A stretch of 64,000 nucleotides of DNA from Nonomuraea spiralis (lineage in GTDB: Bacteria; Actinomycetota; Actinomycetes; Streptosporangiales; Streptosporangiaceae). Position 1 is the first letter of the stretch. Each line of letters opens with the position of its first letter. The DNA is taken from NCBI RefSeq assembly GCF_014648435.1, contig NZ_BMRC01000003.1:62001-126000 (forward strand), written 5' to 3'. This document shows positions 16,234-26,261 of this stretch, piece by piece. Position numbers and translations under genes: made by a program. The notes under the pieces are model-generated. The model was not told the origin of the DNA, did not search any database, and was given only the letters and a program-made list of their open reading frames with translations.

Positions 16234-17276
16234 GTGAGAACGTCGCGCGCAGGGGATTCCTCGTCGGCGGGGCAGTGCTGTTAGCGGCGGGCTGCACCAG
16301 CAACGAGCCCGCGGCCGCGCCCTCGTCGGCGGCGCCCGTGCCCTCCCCCGCCGCCGGCGGTAACGACGAACCCGGCCAGAAGGTGACGATCGGCTTCTCC
16401 GCGCCGGCCGCCGACCACGGGTGGATCGCGGCCATCGCCAAGAACGCCGAGAGCGCCGCCAAGCAGTACGCCGACATCGACTTCAAGCCCGTCGAGCCGA
16501 CCAACGACATCAACCAGCAGATCTCCGCCGTCGAGTCGCTGATCGCGGCCAAGGTGAACGCCCTGGTCATCCTGCCGAACGACGGCCAGCAGCTCAACCA
16601 GGTCGCGCTCCAGGCCGCGCAGGCCGGCATCCCGGTCATCAACCTCGACCGGGTCTTCCCCGACAAGCTGGCCTACCGGACCTGGATCGGCGGCGACAAC
16701 TACGGCATGGGTGTCGCGGCCGGGCACTACATCGGCAAGCAGCTCAAGGACAAGGGCGTCGCCAACCCGGTGATCGTCGAGATCCAGGGCATCGCCACAC
16801 TGCCGCTGACCCAGGACCGCAGCAAGGGCTTCGCCGACGCGCTGAAGACGTACGGGTTCAGCGTGACGGCCAAGCAGGACGCCAAGTTCACCGTCGAGAC
16901 CGGCAACCAGGTGGCGACCTCGCTGCTGCAGGCCCACAAGAAGATCGACGCGCTGTGGAACCACGACGACGACCAGGGCGTCGGTGTGCTGGCCGCCATC
17001 AAGGAGGCCGGCCGCGACGAGTTCGTCATGGTCGGCGGCGCCGGCTCGCTGAACGCCATGAAGGAGATCCAGGCCGGCACCTCGGTGCTGAAGGCGACGG
17101 TCACCTACAGCCCCACGATGGCCTCTTCGGCCGTCAAGCTCGCCAGGTTGATCGCACAGGGCAAGGGCATGAGTGACCTCGTGGAGAACCAGGTCCCGCA
17201 GTCGATCACCCTCGCGTCGGAGACGATCACCAAGGAGAACGTCGACAAGTATCTGGCGCTCGGATTCGAATCCTGA
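16230..17276 (+). CDS. Sugar ABC transporter substrate-binding lipoprotein
   Basis: A 348-residue periplasmic-binding-protein type 1 family member. The N terminus carries twin arginines (ARRGFLVGG) and a lipobox LAAGC with Cys at residue 22, so it is exported, possibly by Tat, and lipid-anchored. A low-complexity Ala/Pro/Ser linker (25-50) precedes the sugar-binding fold (KVTIGFSAPAADHGW, DINQQISAVESLIAAKVNAL, INLDRVFP, WNHDDDQGVGVLAAI). It overlaps the permease by 4 bp. The fold and the adjacent dehydrogenase and isomerase suggest a sugar, alditol or inositol ligand. Confidence 0.92.
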   Translation: MSENVARRGFLVGGAVLLAAGCTSNEPAAAPSSAAPVPSPAAGGNDEPGQKVTIGFSAPAADHGWIAAIAKNAESAAKQYADIDFKPVEPTNDINQQISAVESLIAAKVNALVILPNDGQQLNQVALQAAQAGIPVINLDRVFPDKLAYRTWIGGDNYGMGVAAGHYIGKQLKDKGVANPVIVEIQGIATLPLTQDRSKGFADALKTYGFSVTAKQDAKFTVETGNQVATSLLQAHKKIDALWNHDDDQGVGVLAAIKEAGRDEFVMVGGAGSLNAMKEIQAGTSVLKATVTYSPTMASSAVKLARLIAQGKGMSDLVENQVPQSITLASETITKENVDKYLALGFES

Positions 17277-17287
17277 TCGGGGGTTGC

Positions 17288-18442
17288 ATGTCAGACAAGA
17301 CCACCATCGGCGTGGGCATGATCGGGTATGCGTTCATGGGCCGCGTCCACTCCCAGGCCTGGCGTAACGTCGGCGCGTTCTTCGACCTGCCGCTCGCGCC
17401 GCGCATGGCGGTGCTCGGGGGCCGGTCGAAGGAGCACACCGCCGCCGCGGCCGCGCGGCTCGGCTGGGCCGACGTCGAGACGGACTGGAGAGAGCTCGTA
17501 CGGCGGGACGACGTGCAGATCGTCGACATCTGCACGCCGGGCGACTCGCACGCCGAGATCGCCGTCGCCGCCCTGCGCGCCGGCAAGCACGTGATCTGCG
17601 AGAAGCCGCTGGCCAACACCGTAGCCGAGGCCGAGGCCATGGTCGCGGCGGCGGCCTCGGCGCCGGGCAGGAGCATGGTGGCCTTCAACTACCGGCGGGT
17701 CCCCGCGGTCGCGCTGGCCCGCCGGTACGTCCAGGAGGGCAGGCTCGGCGAGATCCGGCACGTACGGGCCCAGTACCTCCAGGACTGGATCGTGGACCCG
17801 GAGTTCCCGCTGGTGTGGCGGTTGCAGAAGGACAAGGCGGGCGCGGGCGCGCTCGGCGACATCGGCTCGCACATCGTGGACGCCGCCGAGTTCGTCACCG
17901 GTCAGCACGTGGTGGGCGTGTCGGGGCTCATGGAGACGTTCGTCAAGGAACGTCCGCTGGCCGGGGAGTCGGCGGGGCTGGGCGGCTGCCGTACCGAGGA
18001 GAGGGGGGCGGTCACCGTCGACGACGCCGCGCTGTTCATCGGGCGGATGTCGGGCGGCGCGCTGGCCTCGTTCGAGGCCACCAGGTTCGCGACCGGGCGC
18101 AAGAACGCGATGCGCATCGAGATCAACGGGCAGCTCGGCAGCCTGGCGTTCGACTTCGAGTCCATGAACGAGTTGTGGTTCAGCGCGGGCGGGGGCGGCT
18201 TCGAGCGGATCCTGGTCACCGAGCCCGACCACCCCTATGTCGGCGCGTGGTGGCCGCCGGGGCACGGGCTCGGCTACGAGCACACCTTCACCCACGAGAT
18301 CAAGGACTTCCTGGAGGCCGTCGCCACCGGCACCGACCCCGAGCCGTCGTTCGCCGACGGGCTGCGGGTGCAGCGCGTGCTGGCGGCGGTGGAGGCGAGC
18401 GCGGCTGACGGCAGCCGATACACCACTGTGGAGGACTCATGA
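17288..18442 (+). CDS. Gfo/Idh/MocA family oxidoreductase
   Basis: A 384-residue NAD(P)-dependent dehydrogenase. The Rossmann motif [16 protein letters not shown] lies at residues ~9-25 and the family signature EKPLANT near 108; [12 protein letters not shown] (~195) carries the Asp and His expected in the inositol/glucose dehydrogenase active site. It is coupled by 4 bp to the isomerase gene and lies 11 bp after the binding-protein gene. In such operons the dehydrogenase oxidises a ring hydroxyl and the TIM-barrel partner handles the keto product; myo- or scyllo-inositol, or a rare hexose, are candidates. Exact substrate is not determinable. Confidence 0.92.
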   Translation: MSDKTTIGVGMIGYAFMGRVHSQAWRNVGAFFDLPLAPRMAVLGGRSKEHTAAAAARLGWADVETDWRELVRRDDVQIVDICTPGDSHAEIAVAALRAGKHVICEKPLANTVAEAEAMVAAAASAPGRSMVAFNYRRVPAVALARRYVQEGRLGEIRHVRAQYLQDWIVDPEFPLVWRLQKDKAGAGALGDIGSHIVDAAEFVTGQHVVGVSGLMETFVKERPLAGESAGLGGCRTEERGAVTVDDAALFIGRMSGGALASFEATRFATGRKNAMRIEINGQLGSLAFDFESMNELWFSAGGGGFERILVTEPDHPYVGAWWPPGHGLGYEHTFTHEIKDFLEAVATGTDPEPSFADGLRVQRVLAAVEASAADGSRYTTVEDS

Positions 18443-19443
18443 GACCAGTCACGCTGTTCACCGGGCAGTGGGCCGACCTGCCGTTCGAGGAGGTGTGCAG
18501 GCTGGCGGCCGAATGGGGTTACGACGGCCTGGAGATCGCCTGCTCGGGTGACCACTTCGACGTGGCCCAGGCCGTGGCGGATCCGTCGTACGTGGAGCAG
18601 AAGCGCGCCCAGCTCGACAAGCACGGGCTGAAGGTGTGGACGATCTCCAACCACCTCGTGGGCCAGGCCGTCTGCGACCACCCGATCGACGAGCGGCACA
18701 AGGCGATCCTGCCCGCGCGTATCTGGGGCTCGGGCGACCCGGAGTCCGTACGCCGGGCCGCGGCCGAGGACATGAAGAACACGGCCAGGGCGGCGGCGGC
18801 GCTCGGCGTGGACACGGTGGTGGGGTTCACCGGGTCGTCCATCTGGCACACCGTGGCGATGTTCCCGCCGGTGCCGGCGTCGATGGTGGAGGCCGGGTAC
18901 CAGGACTTCGCCGACCGCTGGAACCCGATCCTCGACGTGTTCGACGAGGTGGGGGTGCGCTTCGCGCACGAGATCCACCCGAGCGAGATCGCCTACGACT
19001 ACTACACCACCCAGCGGACGCTGGAGGCGATCGGGCACCGTCCGGCGTTCGGGCTGAACTGGGATCCCTCGCACATGGTGTGGCAGGACCTGGACCCGGT
19101 GGCGTTCATCCTGGACTTCAGGGACCGGATCTACCACGTGGACTGCAAGGACACGCGGGTCCGGATCGGGGACGGGCGCAAGGGGCGGCTGTCGTCGCAC
19201 CTGCCGTGGGCGGACATGCGGCGGGGCTGGGACTTCGTCTCCACAGGGCGAGGGGACGTGCCGTGGGAGGACTGCTTCCGGGCGTTGAACTCGATCGGGT
19301 ATGACGGGCCGATCTCGATCGAGTGGGAGGACGCGGGGATGGATCGGCTGGACGGGGCTCGGGAGGCGTTGGGGTACATCCGCCGGCTGAACTCGATCAC
19401 GCCCCCGGCCTCGTCCTTCGACGCAGCCTTCTCCGCCGGCTAG
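18439..19443 (+). CDS. Sugar phosphate isomerase/epimerase family protein
   Basis: A 334-residue xylose-isomerase-like TIM barrel (AP_endonuc_2 family). The start [20 protein letters not shown] and the motifs [40 protein letters not shown] and HVDCKD contain the metal-binding Glu, Asp and His typical of the family. It is the last gene of the ROK/ABC/dehydrogenase operon (4-bp overlap). It probably isomerises or dehydrates the keto product of the dehydrogenase. A possible hairpin follows at 19460-19488. Confidence 0.92.
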   Translation: MRPVTLFTGQWADLPFEEVCRLAAEWGYDGLEIACSGDHFDVAQAVADPSYVEQKRAQLDKHGLKVWTISNHLVGQAVCDHPIDERHKAILPARIWGSGDPESVRRAAAEDMKNTARAAAALGVDTVVGFTGSSIWHTVAMFPPVPASMVEAGYQDFADRWNPILDVFDEVGVRFAHEIHPSEIAYDYYTTQRTLEAIGHRPAFGLNWDPSHMVWQDLDPVAFILDFRDRIYHVDCKDTRVRIGDGRKGRLSSHLPWADMRRGWDFVSTGRGDVPWEDCFRALNSIGYDGPISIEWEDAGMDRLDGAREALGYIRRLNSITPPASSFDAAFSAG

Positions 19444-19976
19444 AAGGGCCTCCCGGGCGCGCCCCAGAACAGGCTTCGCCCTGGGGCGCTGGCGCGCCGG
19501 GGGCTCAGGCTGCCGTTCCTTCGGGCGCCTCCGGCGCCCCGGCCGCCACCCCTCACCTGGTTACCGGCTTGACGACGGGAGCCCACCCCGCCGGTTTCCG
19601 CCTCCCGGCAGTCGACCACCGTGAGCCCCGCAGCTGTCGGCGGCCCCGAGCGTCACGACGTTGACACCGGCGAGCCCCCAGGCATGTCGACGACACCGTG
19701 CCCGAGAAGCGTTGACCCGGTCTCAACAGGGCCGCACACATGCCACCAGGAAGCAGCCTGGCCCGCCACAACCCGCCCCCCGGCCCGGAGTGAAGCGGCG
19801 CTCCCTCACGGACGGCCAGGGGCCTTCGGGGCACCGCCTGCCGGCCTCCCCGCGAACGTCCTCAGCGCGTCGCCGCCGTGGAGTCAACGCTCCGGCGTCG
19901 GCCGTCGAGCCCCCTCAGGTGATCGGCCGAGAGGGCCGCAGTCCGTACGGCTCCCCTGCGTGGCCGCCGGAGCCGG
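19444..19976. other. Intergenic stretch with a terminator-like hairpin, no convincing gene
   Basis: 533 bp between the isomerase gene and the convergent SufR-like gene. CGCCCCAG (19460-19467) and CTGGGGCG (19481-19488) form an 8-bp stem soon after the isomerase stop, a plausible terminator. Several open frames cross the region, but none has a ribosome site or recognisable family sequence, and the composition (Pro/Arg/Gly-rich in every frame) is that of shadow frames. I see nothing else. Confidence 0.5.
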
Positions 19977-20726
19977 TCAAGGGCTCTCTGGAGGCGCGTC
20001 CTTGCCGCAGGCCGCCTCCTGATCCCCCGCCGCGCCGGGGACGCCGAGTTCCACGCAGCAGTGGCCCGGACGGGGGATGAGCGTGGCCTGTACGGCCGGG
20101 GCGTCCAGGCCGGTGAGGAAGCCGGTCAGGAAGGCGTGGTTGATGCCGCACACCAGCTCGGGCGCCCTGGCCGCGAGGGGATGGAACGGGCAGTTGCGCA
20201 GCCGGACGAGCGTGGGGGTGTCGCGGCTGGGCTCGAAACCATGACGTTCCAGGACGTGCTGGGCGCAGGTCAGGGCGCGTTCGGGGCCGAGCCTGGCGCC
20301 GCGGAGGCCGGCGCGTTCGGTGTGGCCGAGGTGGCGGCCGCGTTCGCCGGCGAGGCGGCGGGCGGCTTCGCCGGCGCTCTCGCCTGGGGTTTCGGCCAGG
20401 ACGGCGTCGATCAGGATGTCGGCGAGGAGGACGGGTTCGCGCTGGGGGATGCTGACCTGGACGTCCAGCGCGGAGGGCTCGTAGACCTTGGGGGTGCGGC
20501 CGACGCGGCGTAGCCCGCCCGGTTGTTCGTAGCGGGTGGTGAGCAGCCCGGCGTCCACCAGCTTGTCCAGATGGAAGGCGGCGAGCTTGCGGGAGATGCC
20601 CACGCTCTGGGCCGCCTCGTCGCGGGTGACGGCGCGTCCGGCCCGGCGGATGAACTCGTACATGCTGCGGCGCAGGTCGTCGCTGAGCGCGGCGACCGCC
20701 GCGAGGCTCGTGGAGTCGGACGTCAC
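19977..20726 (-). CDS. SufR-like helix-turn-helix regulator with C-terminal cysteines
   Basis: A 249-residue regulator. Residues ~10-75 form an ArsR/DeoR-like winged helix (DDLRRSMYEFIRRAGRAV, SRKLAAFHLDKLVDAGLL). The C-terminal domain has the SufR-type pattern: Cys179 in LRNCPFHPLA, Cys193 in ELVCGINHAFLTGFLTGL and Cys223-Cys224 in RPGHCCVEL. In SufR these positions ligate an Fe-S cluster that controls repression. This protein is not next to a suf operon; it is divergent from a DUF2231 membrane protein. Fe-S sensing is inferred from the motif. The tail after 230 is low-complexity. Confidence 0.85.
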   Translation of the reverse strand: MTSDSTSLAAVAALSDDLRRSMYEFIRRAGRAVTRDEAAQSVGISRKLAAFHLDKLVDAGLLTTRYEQPGGLRRVGRTPKVYEPSALDVQVSIPQREPVLLADILIDAVLAETPGESAGEAARRLAGERGRHLGHTERAGLRGARLGPERALTCAQHVLERHGFEPSRDTPTLVRLRNCPFHPLAARAPELVCGINHAFLTGFLTGLDAPAVQATLIPRPGHCCVELGVPGAAGDQEAACGKDAPPESP

Positions 20727-20844
20727 ACATCCACGATAACGCCTAGCAAATCATGTGAAACACCTGAAGACATCTCTTTGTACGCGGGAGGTTGACGGCG
20801 ATCGGGAATATGTCCAAGACTTGTTGGTGAAATAGGAGGTGGTC

Positions 20845-21372
20845 ATGGACGAGCCGACCCGACAGGCCAAGCAGCCGGTGACGGTGCTCGCGGGCCCGTA
20901 CGGCCATCCGGTGCACCCGATCCTGGTCACCGTGCCGATCGGGGCGTGGGTGGCCAGCCTGGTCTTCGACGTCGCCTCCCACCTGGTGTCGCCGGGCGGC
21001 TTCCTGGCACAGGGGTCGGTGTGGCTGATCGCCCTCGGCGGGATCGGCGCGCTGGCCGCCGCCTCGGTCGGATTCCTGGACCTGTTCGCCATTCCGCCGC
21101 GTACGCCCGCGTTCCGGACCGGCCTGGTGCACATGGGGCTCAACCTGGCGGTCACCGCCGGGTACGCGGCCGGATTCGCCTGGCGGCTGAGCGAACCGGG
21201 CCGCCAGGCGGGGCCCGTACCGGTGGGACAGATCGTGTTGTCGGCGGTGTGCCTGGCCGTGCTGGCGGTGTCGGGCTACCTGGGCGGCAAGCTCGCCTTC
21301 CGCTACGGGGTCCGCGTCGCCGACGAGCACACCCAGGCCGAGGGGTTCGACACCGCGCGCACCACCGGCTGA
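20845..21372 (+). CDS. DUF2231 domain membrane protein
   Basis: A 175-residue protein with four hydrophobic segments. The DUF2231 hallmark GPYGHPVHPILVTVPIGAW occurs near the N terminus, and its histidines resemble haem or metal ligands of small redox membrane proteins. ATG 20845 is preceded by AGGAGG (20834-20839). It is divergent from the SufR-like regulator, which may control it. Two further genes on the same strand follow, a four-helix membrane protein and a ferredoxin reductase, suggesting a redox or stress module. Function unknown. Confidence 0.85.
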   Translation: MDEPTRQAKQPVTVLAGPYGHPVHPILVTVPIGAWVASLVFDVASHLVSPGGFLAQGSVWLIALGGIGALAAASVGFLDLFAIPPRTPAFRTGLVHMGLNLAVTAGYAAGFAWRLSEPGRQAGPVPVGQIVLSAVCLAVLAVSGYLGGKLAFRYGVRVADEHTQAEGFDTARTTG

Positions 21373-21441
21373 CCGCCCGGCGGGCGAGGTTTAGCGCCAC
21401 CTCGGACATACGAATGCCTTCGTCTGGAAAGAAGGAGAATC

Positions 21442-21885
21442 ATGGAGATCGCCGCACTGATCACCTGGCTCGTCACCGCCCTCGGCGGCTTCTACATGCT
21501 CGGCACGTGGATCGCCCGCGGCGGCGTACGCCAGCAGAAGACCGGTGAGTCCAAGCTGCCCGCTCCGGTGATCTTCGGGCACTTCCTGCTCGCCGCGGCC
21601 GGCCTGGTCGTCTGGATCATCTACCTGTTCGCCGACGTGACCGCGCTGGCCTGGCTCGCGTTCGGGCTGCTCGTGCCGGTCGCGCTGCTCGGGTTCGTGA
21701 TGCTGGCGAGGTGGATCCCCGTCCATCGTGGCCGGGTCGCGCGGCTCGGCTCGGGCCCGGCCCCGGCGGAGGGGGCCCCGGTGCCGGCCGAACGGGGTTT
21801 CCCCGTTCCCGTCGTCGCCGGTCACGGCCTGTTCGCCGTCGCGACCGTCGTACTGGTGCTGCTCAGCGCGCTCGGCGGGAGCTGA
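21442..21885 (+). CDS. Hypothetical four-helix membrane protein
   Basis: A 147-residue protein beginning MEIAALITWLVTALGGFYML, with hydrophobic segments at about 4-24, 43-65, 68-90 and 122-143. AAGGAGAATC precedes the ATG, so the start is well supported. I do not recognise a named family beyond small actinomycete integral membrane proteins. A Gly-His-Phe motif (IFGHFLL) and a similar VAGHGLF in the last helix give two internal, similarly placed histidines. Between the DUF2231 protein and a ferredoxin reductase it may take part in membrane redox chemistry, which is inference from position only. Confidence 0.8.
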   Translation: MEIAALITWLVTALGGFYMLGTWIARGGVRQQKTGESKLPAPVIFGHFLLAAAGLVVWIIYLFADVTALAWLAFGLLVPVALLGFVMLARWIPVHRGRVARLGSGPAPAEGAPVPAERGFPVPVVAGHGLFAVATVVLVLLSALGGS

Positions 21886-21970
21886 TGTGCGCCGCGATCC
21901 TCACGCCGCCTGCCGGCGGTCCGTTGAATCCTTCGTCTGAATCCTTCGTCCAGGAACAGGAGATCCGACC

Positions 21971-23191
21971 ATGCCCGGACCCGCAACGTTCGTGATCGCC
22001 GGCGGCGGCCTCGCCGCCGCCAAGGCCGCAGAGACCCTGCGCGGCGAGGGCTTCGACGGCCGCCTCGTGCTGGTCGGCCGGGAGACCCATCTGCCGTACG
22101 AGCGGCCGCCGCTGTCCAAGGACTACCTCCAGGGCGCGGGCGAGCGCGACAAGATCTTCGTCCACGACCGTTCCTGGTACGCCGAGCACGACGTCGAACT
22201 GCGGCTCGGCGTCGAGGTCACCGGCATCGACCCGGCCGCCCACCGGGTCACCCTCACCGGCGGGGAACAACTCGGCTACGACAAGCTGCTGCTGGCCACC
22301 GGTTCCGAGCCGCGCCGTCTCACCATCCCCGGCGGCGACCGTCCCGACGTGCTCTACCTGCGTACCGTGGACGACAGCGAACACCTGCGCGCCACCCTCG
22401 CCCGCGTCGGCCGCATCGCGATCATCGGCGCCGGCTGGATCGGGCTCGAGGTCGCCGCCGCGGCGCGGGCCGCGGGCGTGGAGGTCACCGTGATCGAGAC
22501 GGCGTCCGCCCCGCTGCTGCGCGTGCTCGGTCCGTACGTCGCGCAGGTGTTCACCGCGCTGCACCGGGAGCACGGCGTCGAGTTCGTCTTCGACGCCCAC
22601 CCCACGGAGATCACCGACTCGGGTGTCCTGCTCGGCGACGGCACCCGCATCGAGGCCGACGTGGTCGTGGCGGGAGTGGGCGCGGCCCCGGACACCTCGC
22701 TCGCGCGGGCCGCCGGGCTGACCGTGGACGACGGCGTCCAGGTCGGGGCCGACCTGCGCACCTCCGACCCCGACATCTTCGCCGCCGGGGACATCGCCAA
22801 CGCCTACCATCCGCTGCTGGAACGCCACGTCCGGGTCGAGCACTGGGCGAACGCGCTCAACCAGCCCGCCACCGCCGCCCGCGCGATGCTCGGCCGCGCG
22901 GACGCCTACGAGAACCTGCCGTACTTCTACACCGACCAGTACGACCTGGGCATGGAGTACGTAGGCCACATCCCGCCCGGCGAATCCCCGGACGTCGTGA
23001 TCCGCGGCGACCTGGACGCCCGCGAGTTCATCGCCTTCTGGCTGGCGGAGGACAAGGTGCTGGCCGCGATGAACGTCAACATCTGGGACGTCACCGACCA
23101 CACCCAGGCCCTCATCCGCTCCCGCAAGCCCGTGGACCGAGCCGGGCTCGCCGACCCCGACGTCCCCCTCGACCGCCTCCTGCCCTCCTGA
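21971..23191 (+). CDS. FAD-dependent ferredoxin/rubredoxin reductase
   Basis: A 406-residue class of NAD(P)H:ferredoxin reductase like rhodocoxin and putidaredoxin reductases. The FAD site (FVIAGGGLAAAKAAETLR), the YERPPLSKDYL segment, LLLATGSEPR, a second Rossmann motif IAIIGAGWIGLEVA for NAD(P)H and the second FAD motif DIFAAGDIAN are all present in the usual order. The C-terminal domain ends with the family's PLDRLL motif. It could serve the ferredoxin at 24899-25090 and the P450 at 36202-37386, but neither is in its operon. It is preceded by a 19-bp near-duplicated ATCCTTCGTC sequence of no clear role. Confidence 0.93.
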   Translation: MPGPATFVIAGGGLAAAKAAETLRGEGFDGRLVLVGRETHLPYERPPLSKDYLQGAGERDKIFVHDRSWYAEHDVELRLGVEVTGIDPAAHRVTLTGGEQLGYDKLLLATGSEPRRLTIPGGDRPDVLYLRTVDDSEHLRATLARVGRIAIIGAGWIGLEVAAAARAAGVEVTVIETASAPLLRVLGPYVAQVFTALHREHGVEFVFDAHPTEITDSGVLLGDGTRIEADVVVAGVGAAPDTSLARAAGLTVDDGVQVGADLRTSDPDIFAAGDIANAYHPLLERHVRVEHWANALNQPATAARAMLGRADAYENLPYFYTDQYDLGMEYVGHIPPGESPDVVIRGDLDAREFIAFWLAEDKVLAAMNVNIWDVTDHTQALIRSRKPVDRAGLADPDVPLDRLLPS

Positions 23192-23326
23192 CCTCCGGCT
23201 CCCGTCGTCCTCGCCGTCCTCGGCGGTGGGCGCGGCGCCGTGCGGGGCGCGCGCTCACTCGCCGAGGACGACGGCGTCCCGCGGCGGCCGGATCCGGCGC
23301 CGCCGGGACGTCTCACCGGAGCCGGA

Positions 23327-23650
23327 TCAGCGGACGACGCGGCAGACCAGGGCGTTCGACTGGCCGCGCAGGGCGGTCATCACCACGTCGGTGGTGAGGT
23401 ACTTGCAGGCCAGGTAGGGGTCGCCGGACCCGGCGTACTGCAGGGTGCCGCCGGGGCCGTCGATGTAGCAGCGCAGGCCGCTGGACTCGTAGAAGCCGAT
23501 CCACGAGGACGAGCTGACCTTGGCGTGACAGTATTCGCCGATCGAGAGGGGCCCGAAGGGCACGTCCACGACGGCCGCGTGGGCGGGCGCCGCGACGCCG
23601 AGCAGGGCGGCGGCGGCGAGCGAGAGCAGAGCGAGGCCGCGACGAAGCAT
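23327..23650 (-). CDS. Small secreted protein
   Basis: A 107-residue protein with a clear Sec signal peptide (positively charged MLRRGL, hydrophobic core, AAPAHA cleavage near residue 25), giving a mature domain of about 80 residues with four cysteines (EYCHAKVSSSS, LRCYIDG, YLACKYL, ALVCRVV), likely two disulfides. I do not recognise the family. The ATG at 23650 has AGGAG upstream. The promoter region carries a perfect AGGAAA-C-TTTCCT palindrome. It is monocistronic, convergent with the ferredoxin reductase and separated from the ADH operon by a strong terminator. Extracellular role unknown. Confidence 0.75.
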   Translation of the reverse strand: MLRRGLALLSLAAAALLGVAAPAHAAVVDVPFGPLSIGEYCHAKVSSSSWIGFYESSGLRCYIDGPGGTLQYAGSGDPYLACKYLTTDVVMTALRGQSNALVCRVVR

Positions 23651-23695
23651 GGATACTCCTTGGGGGGTGTGGGCACTCAACCCGGAGTATCTATT

Positions 23696-23708
23696 AGGAA
23701 ACTTTCCT
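23696..23708. promoter_or_regulatory. Palindrome AGGAAACTTTCCT before the secreted-protein gene
   Basis: Perfect 6-bp arms around one central base, 45 bp upstream of the start codon at 23650. From memory, similar AGGAAA/TTTCCT palindromes occur upstream of secreted enzyme genes in actinomycetes; I cannot confirm this here. Likely a regulator site. Confidence 0.5.
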
Positions 23709-23742
23709 GTGCAATGGCCCGCAGGCGACCAGTACGGCCGAT

Positions 23743-23780
23743 CGCCCGGCCCCCGTCCCAGGGAGGATGGGGGCCGGGCG
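23743..23780 (-). terminator. Strong hairpin after the ADH operon
   Basis: CGCCCGGCCCCC (23743-23754) and GGGGGCCGGGCG (23769-23780) form a perfect 12-bp stem with a 14-base loop, 7 bp downstream of the alcohol dehydrogenase stop. No T-tract follows. Confidence 0.7.
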
Positions 23781-23787
23781 TTCGGCG

Positions 23788-24876
23788 TCAGTCCATGATG
23801 ACGATCTGGCGGAGCACCTCGCCGCCCCGCAGCGCGGCGACCGCGTCGTTCAGGTCGCTCAGCCGGATGCGGGCGCTGATCATGGACTCCAGGTCGAGTT
23901 GTCCCGCCTTGTGGAGCTTGGCGAAGTACGGGAAGTCGTGCCGCACGTCGGCCTCGCCGTACAGGCTGGACAGCAGTTTCTTGCCCTCGAACAGCAGGCT
24001 GAAGGCCGAGATCGAGACCATGTCGTCCAGCGCGCCGGCGCCGACCACGACGACGTCGCCGCCGGCCCGCGTGACCTGCCAGGCGCTCTGGATGGTCGCC
24101 GCCTTGCCGACGACCTCGAAGCCGTAGTCGAAGCCGCTGCCGCCGGTCAGCTCGTTCAGGGCCTCGGGGACCTGCTCGGGCGTGACCGCGTGGGTCGCGC
24201 CGACCTTCTTGGCCAGGGCGTGCTTGGACTCCAGCGGGTCGATCGCGAGGATCGTCCTGGCGCCGGAGAGGCGGGCGCCCTGGATGACCGACAGGCCGAC
24301 GCCGCCGCAGCCGATCACCGCGACCGTGGAGCCGGGACGCACCTTGGCGGTGTTGATCGCGGCGCCCACGCCGGTCGTGATGCCGCAGCCGATCAGGGCC
24401 GCCGCCTCCCATGACACGTCCTCGTCGATCTTGATGGCGCCCTGCCAGGGCACGATGATCTCCTCGGCCCACGTGCCGCAGCCCGCCATGCCGAACGCCG
24501 TCGCGTCGTCCCCGCCGAAACGGAAGTAGCCCTTGCTGAACGACTCGATGACGTACTTCATGCACATGTACGGCTGCCCGCCCACGCACAGGTCGCAGGC
24601 CCCGCAGGCCGGGCGCCAGCTGATGACCACGTGGTCGCCCGGCGCGACCGACGTGACGTGCTCGCCCACCTCGACCACCTCGCCCGCGCCCTCGTGGCCG
24701 GGGACCAGCGGGACCGGCTGCGGCAGCACACCGGACATGGCCGACAGGTCCGAATGGCACACACCCGTGGCTCTGATCCGTACGCGGACATCGGTCGGCC
24801 CGACTGGGGCCAGGGTGATGTCGTCGCGGATGTCCAGCTTGTCGTTGCCTACGGCGTGCAGGATCGCGGCGCGCAT
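23788..24876 (-). CDS. Zinc-dependent (NDMA-type) alcohol dehydrogenase
   Basis: A 362-residue medium-chain dehydrogenase. Catalytic zinc ligands are seen in ATGVCHSD and GHEGAGEV, the structural-zinc cysteines in CGACDLCVGGQPYMC, and the NAD fold in VAVIGCGGVGLS. The sequence follows the group of actinobacterial NDMA-dependent or tightly NAD-bound alcohol dehydrogenases. It is the third gene of an operon with PPOX and [3Fe-4S] ferredoxin genes under a perfect KstR-type operator (25548-25561); mycobacterial relatives belong to steroid or P450 gene clusters. A role in oxidising a sterol side-chain alcohol is therefore plausible but not shown. Confidence 0.93.
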   Translation of the reverse strand: MRAAILHAVGNDKLDIRDDITLAPVGPTDVRVRIRATGVCHSDLSAMSGVLPQPVPLVPGHEGAGEVVEVGEHVTSVAPGDHVVISWRPACGACDLCVGGQPYMCMKYVIESFSKGYFRFGGDDATAFGMAGCGTWAEEIIVPWQGAIKIDEDVSWEAAALIGCGITTGVGAAINTAKVRPGSTVAVIGCGGVGLSVIQGARLSGARTILAIDPLESKHALAKKVGATHAVTPEQVPEALNELTGGSGFDYGFEVVGKAATIQSAWQVTRAGGDVVVVGAGALDDMVSISAFSLLFEGKKLLSSLYGEADVRHDFPYFAKLHKAGQLDLESMISARIRLSDLNDAVAALRGGEVLRQIVIMD

Positions 24877-24898
24877 GGGGTTCCTCCTCCGGCTACGG

Positions 24899-25086
24899 CT
24901 AGTCCTCTAGCGACAGGGCGGCTTTCGGGCAGGACCTGACCGCGCTGCGGACGCGGTCCTGCATCTCGGGGGGTGGTTCGGGGAGCAGAATGTGCAGCTG
25001 GTCGTCGTCGTCCAACTCGAACACCTCGGGCGCGAGCCCCATGCAGACGGCGTTGGCCTCGCAGACCAGTTCGTCGACATTGACCT

Positions 25087-25090
<4 letters not shown>
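24899..25090 (-). CDS. [3Fe-4S] ferredoxin
   Basis: A 63-residue acidic ferredoxin. Cysteines sit at 10, 16 and 54 (LVCEANAVC, then SCPKAAL); the position of the missing second cysteine is occupied by Ala13, so a [3Fe-4S] cluster is expected, as in ferredoxins that serve bacterial P450s. AGGAGG precedes the ATG, which overlaps the PPOX stop codon by 4 bp. Lying in a KstR-type operon, it is a good candidate electron donor for the CYP125-like P450 at 36202-37386. Confidence 0.93.
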
Positions 25091-26254
<1,164 letters not shown>

Positions 26255-26261
26255 GTCGCGT

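Noticed and set aside
19444..19976. Proline/arginine-rich frames between the isomerase and SufR-like genes
   Set aside because: No ribosome site, no recognisable domain, and all frames look compositionally alike.
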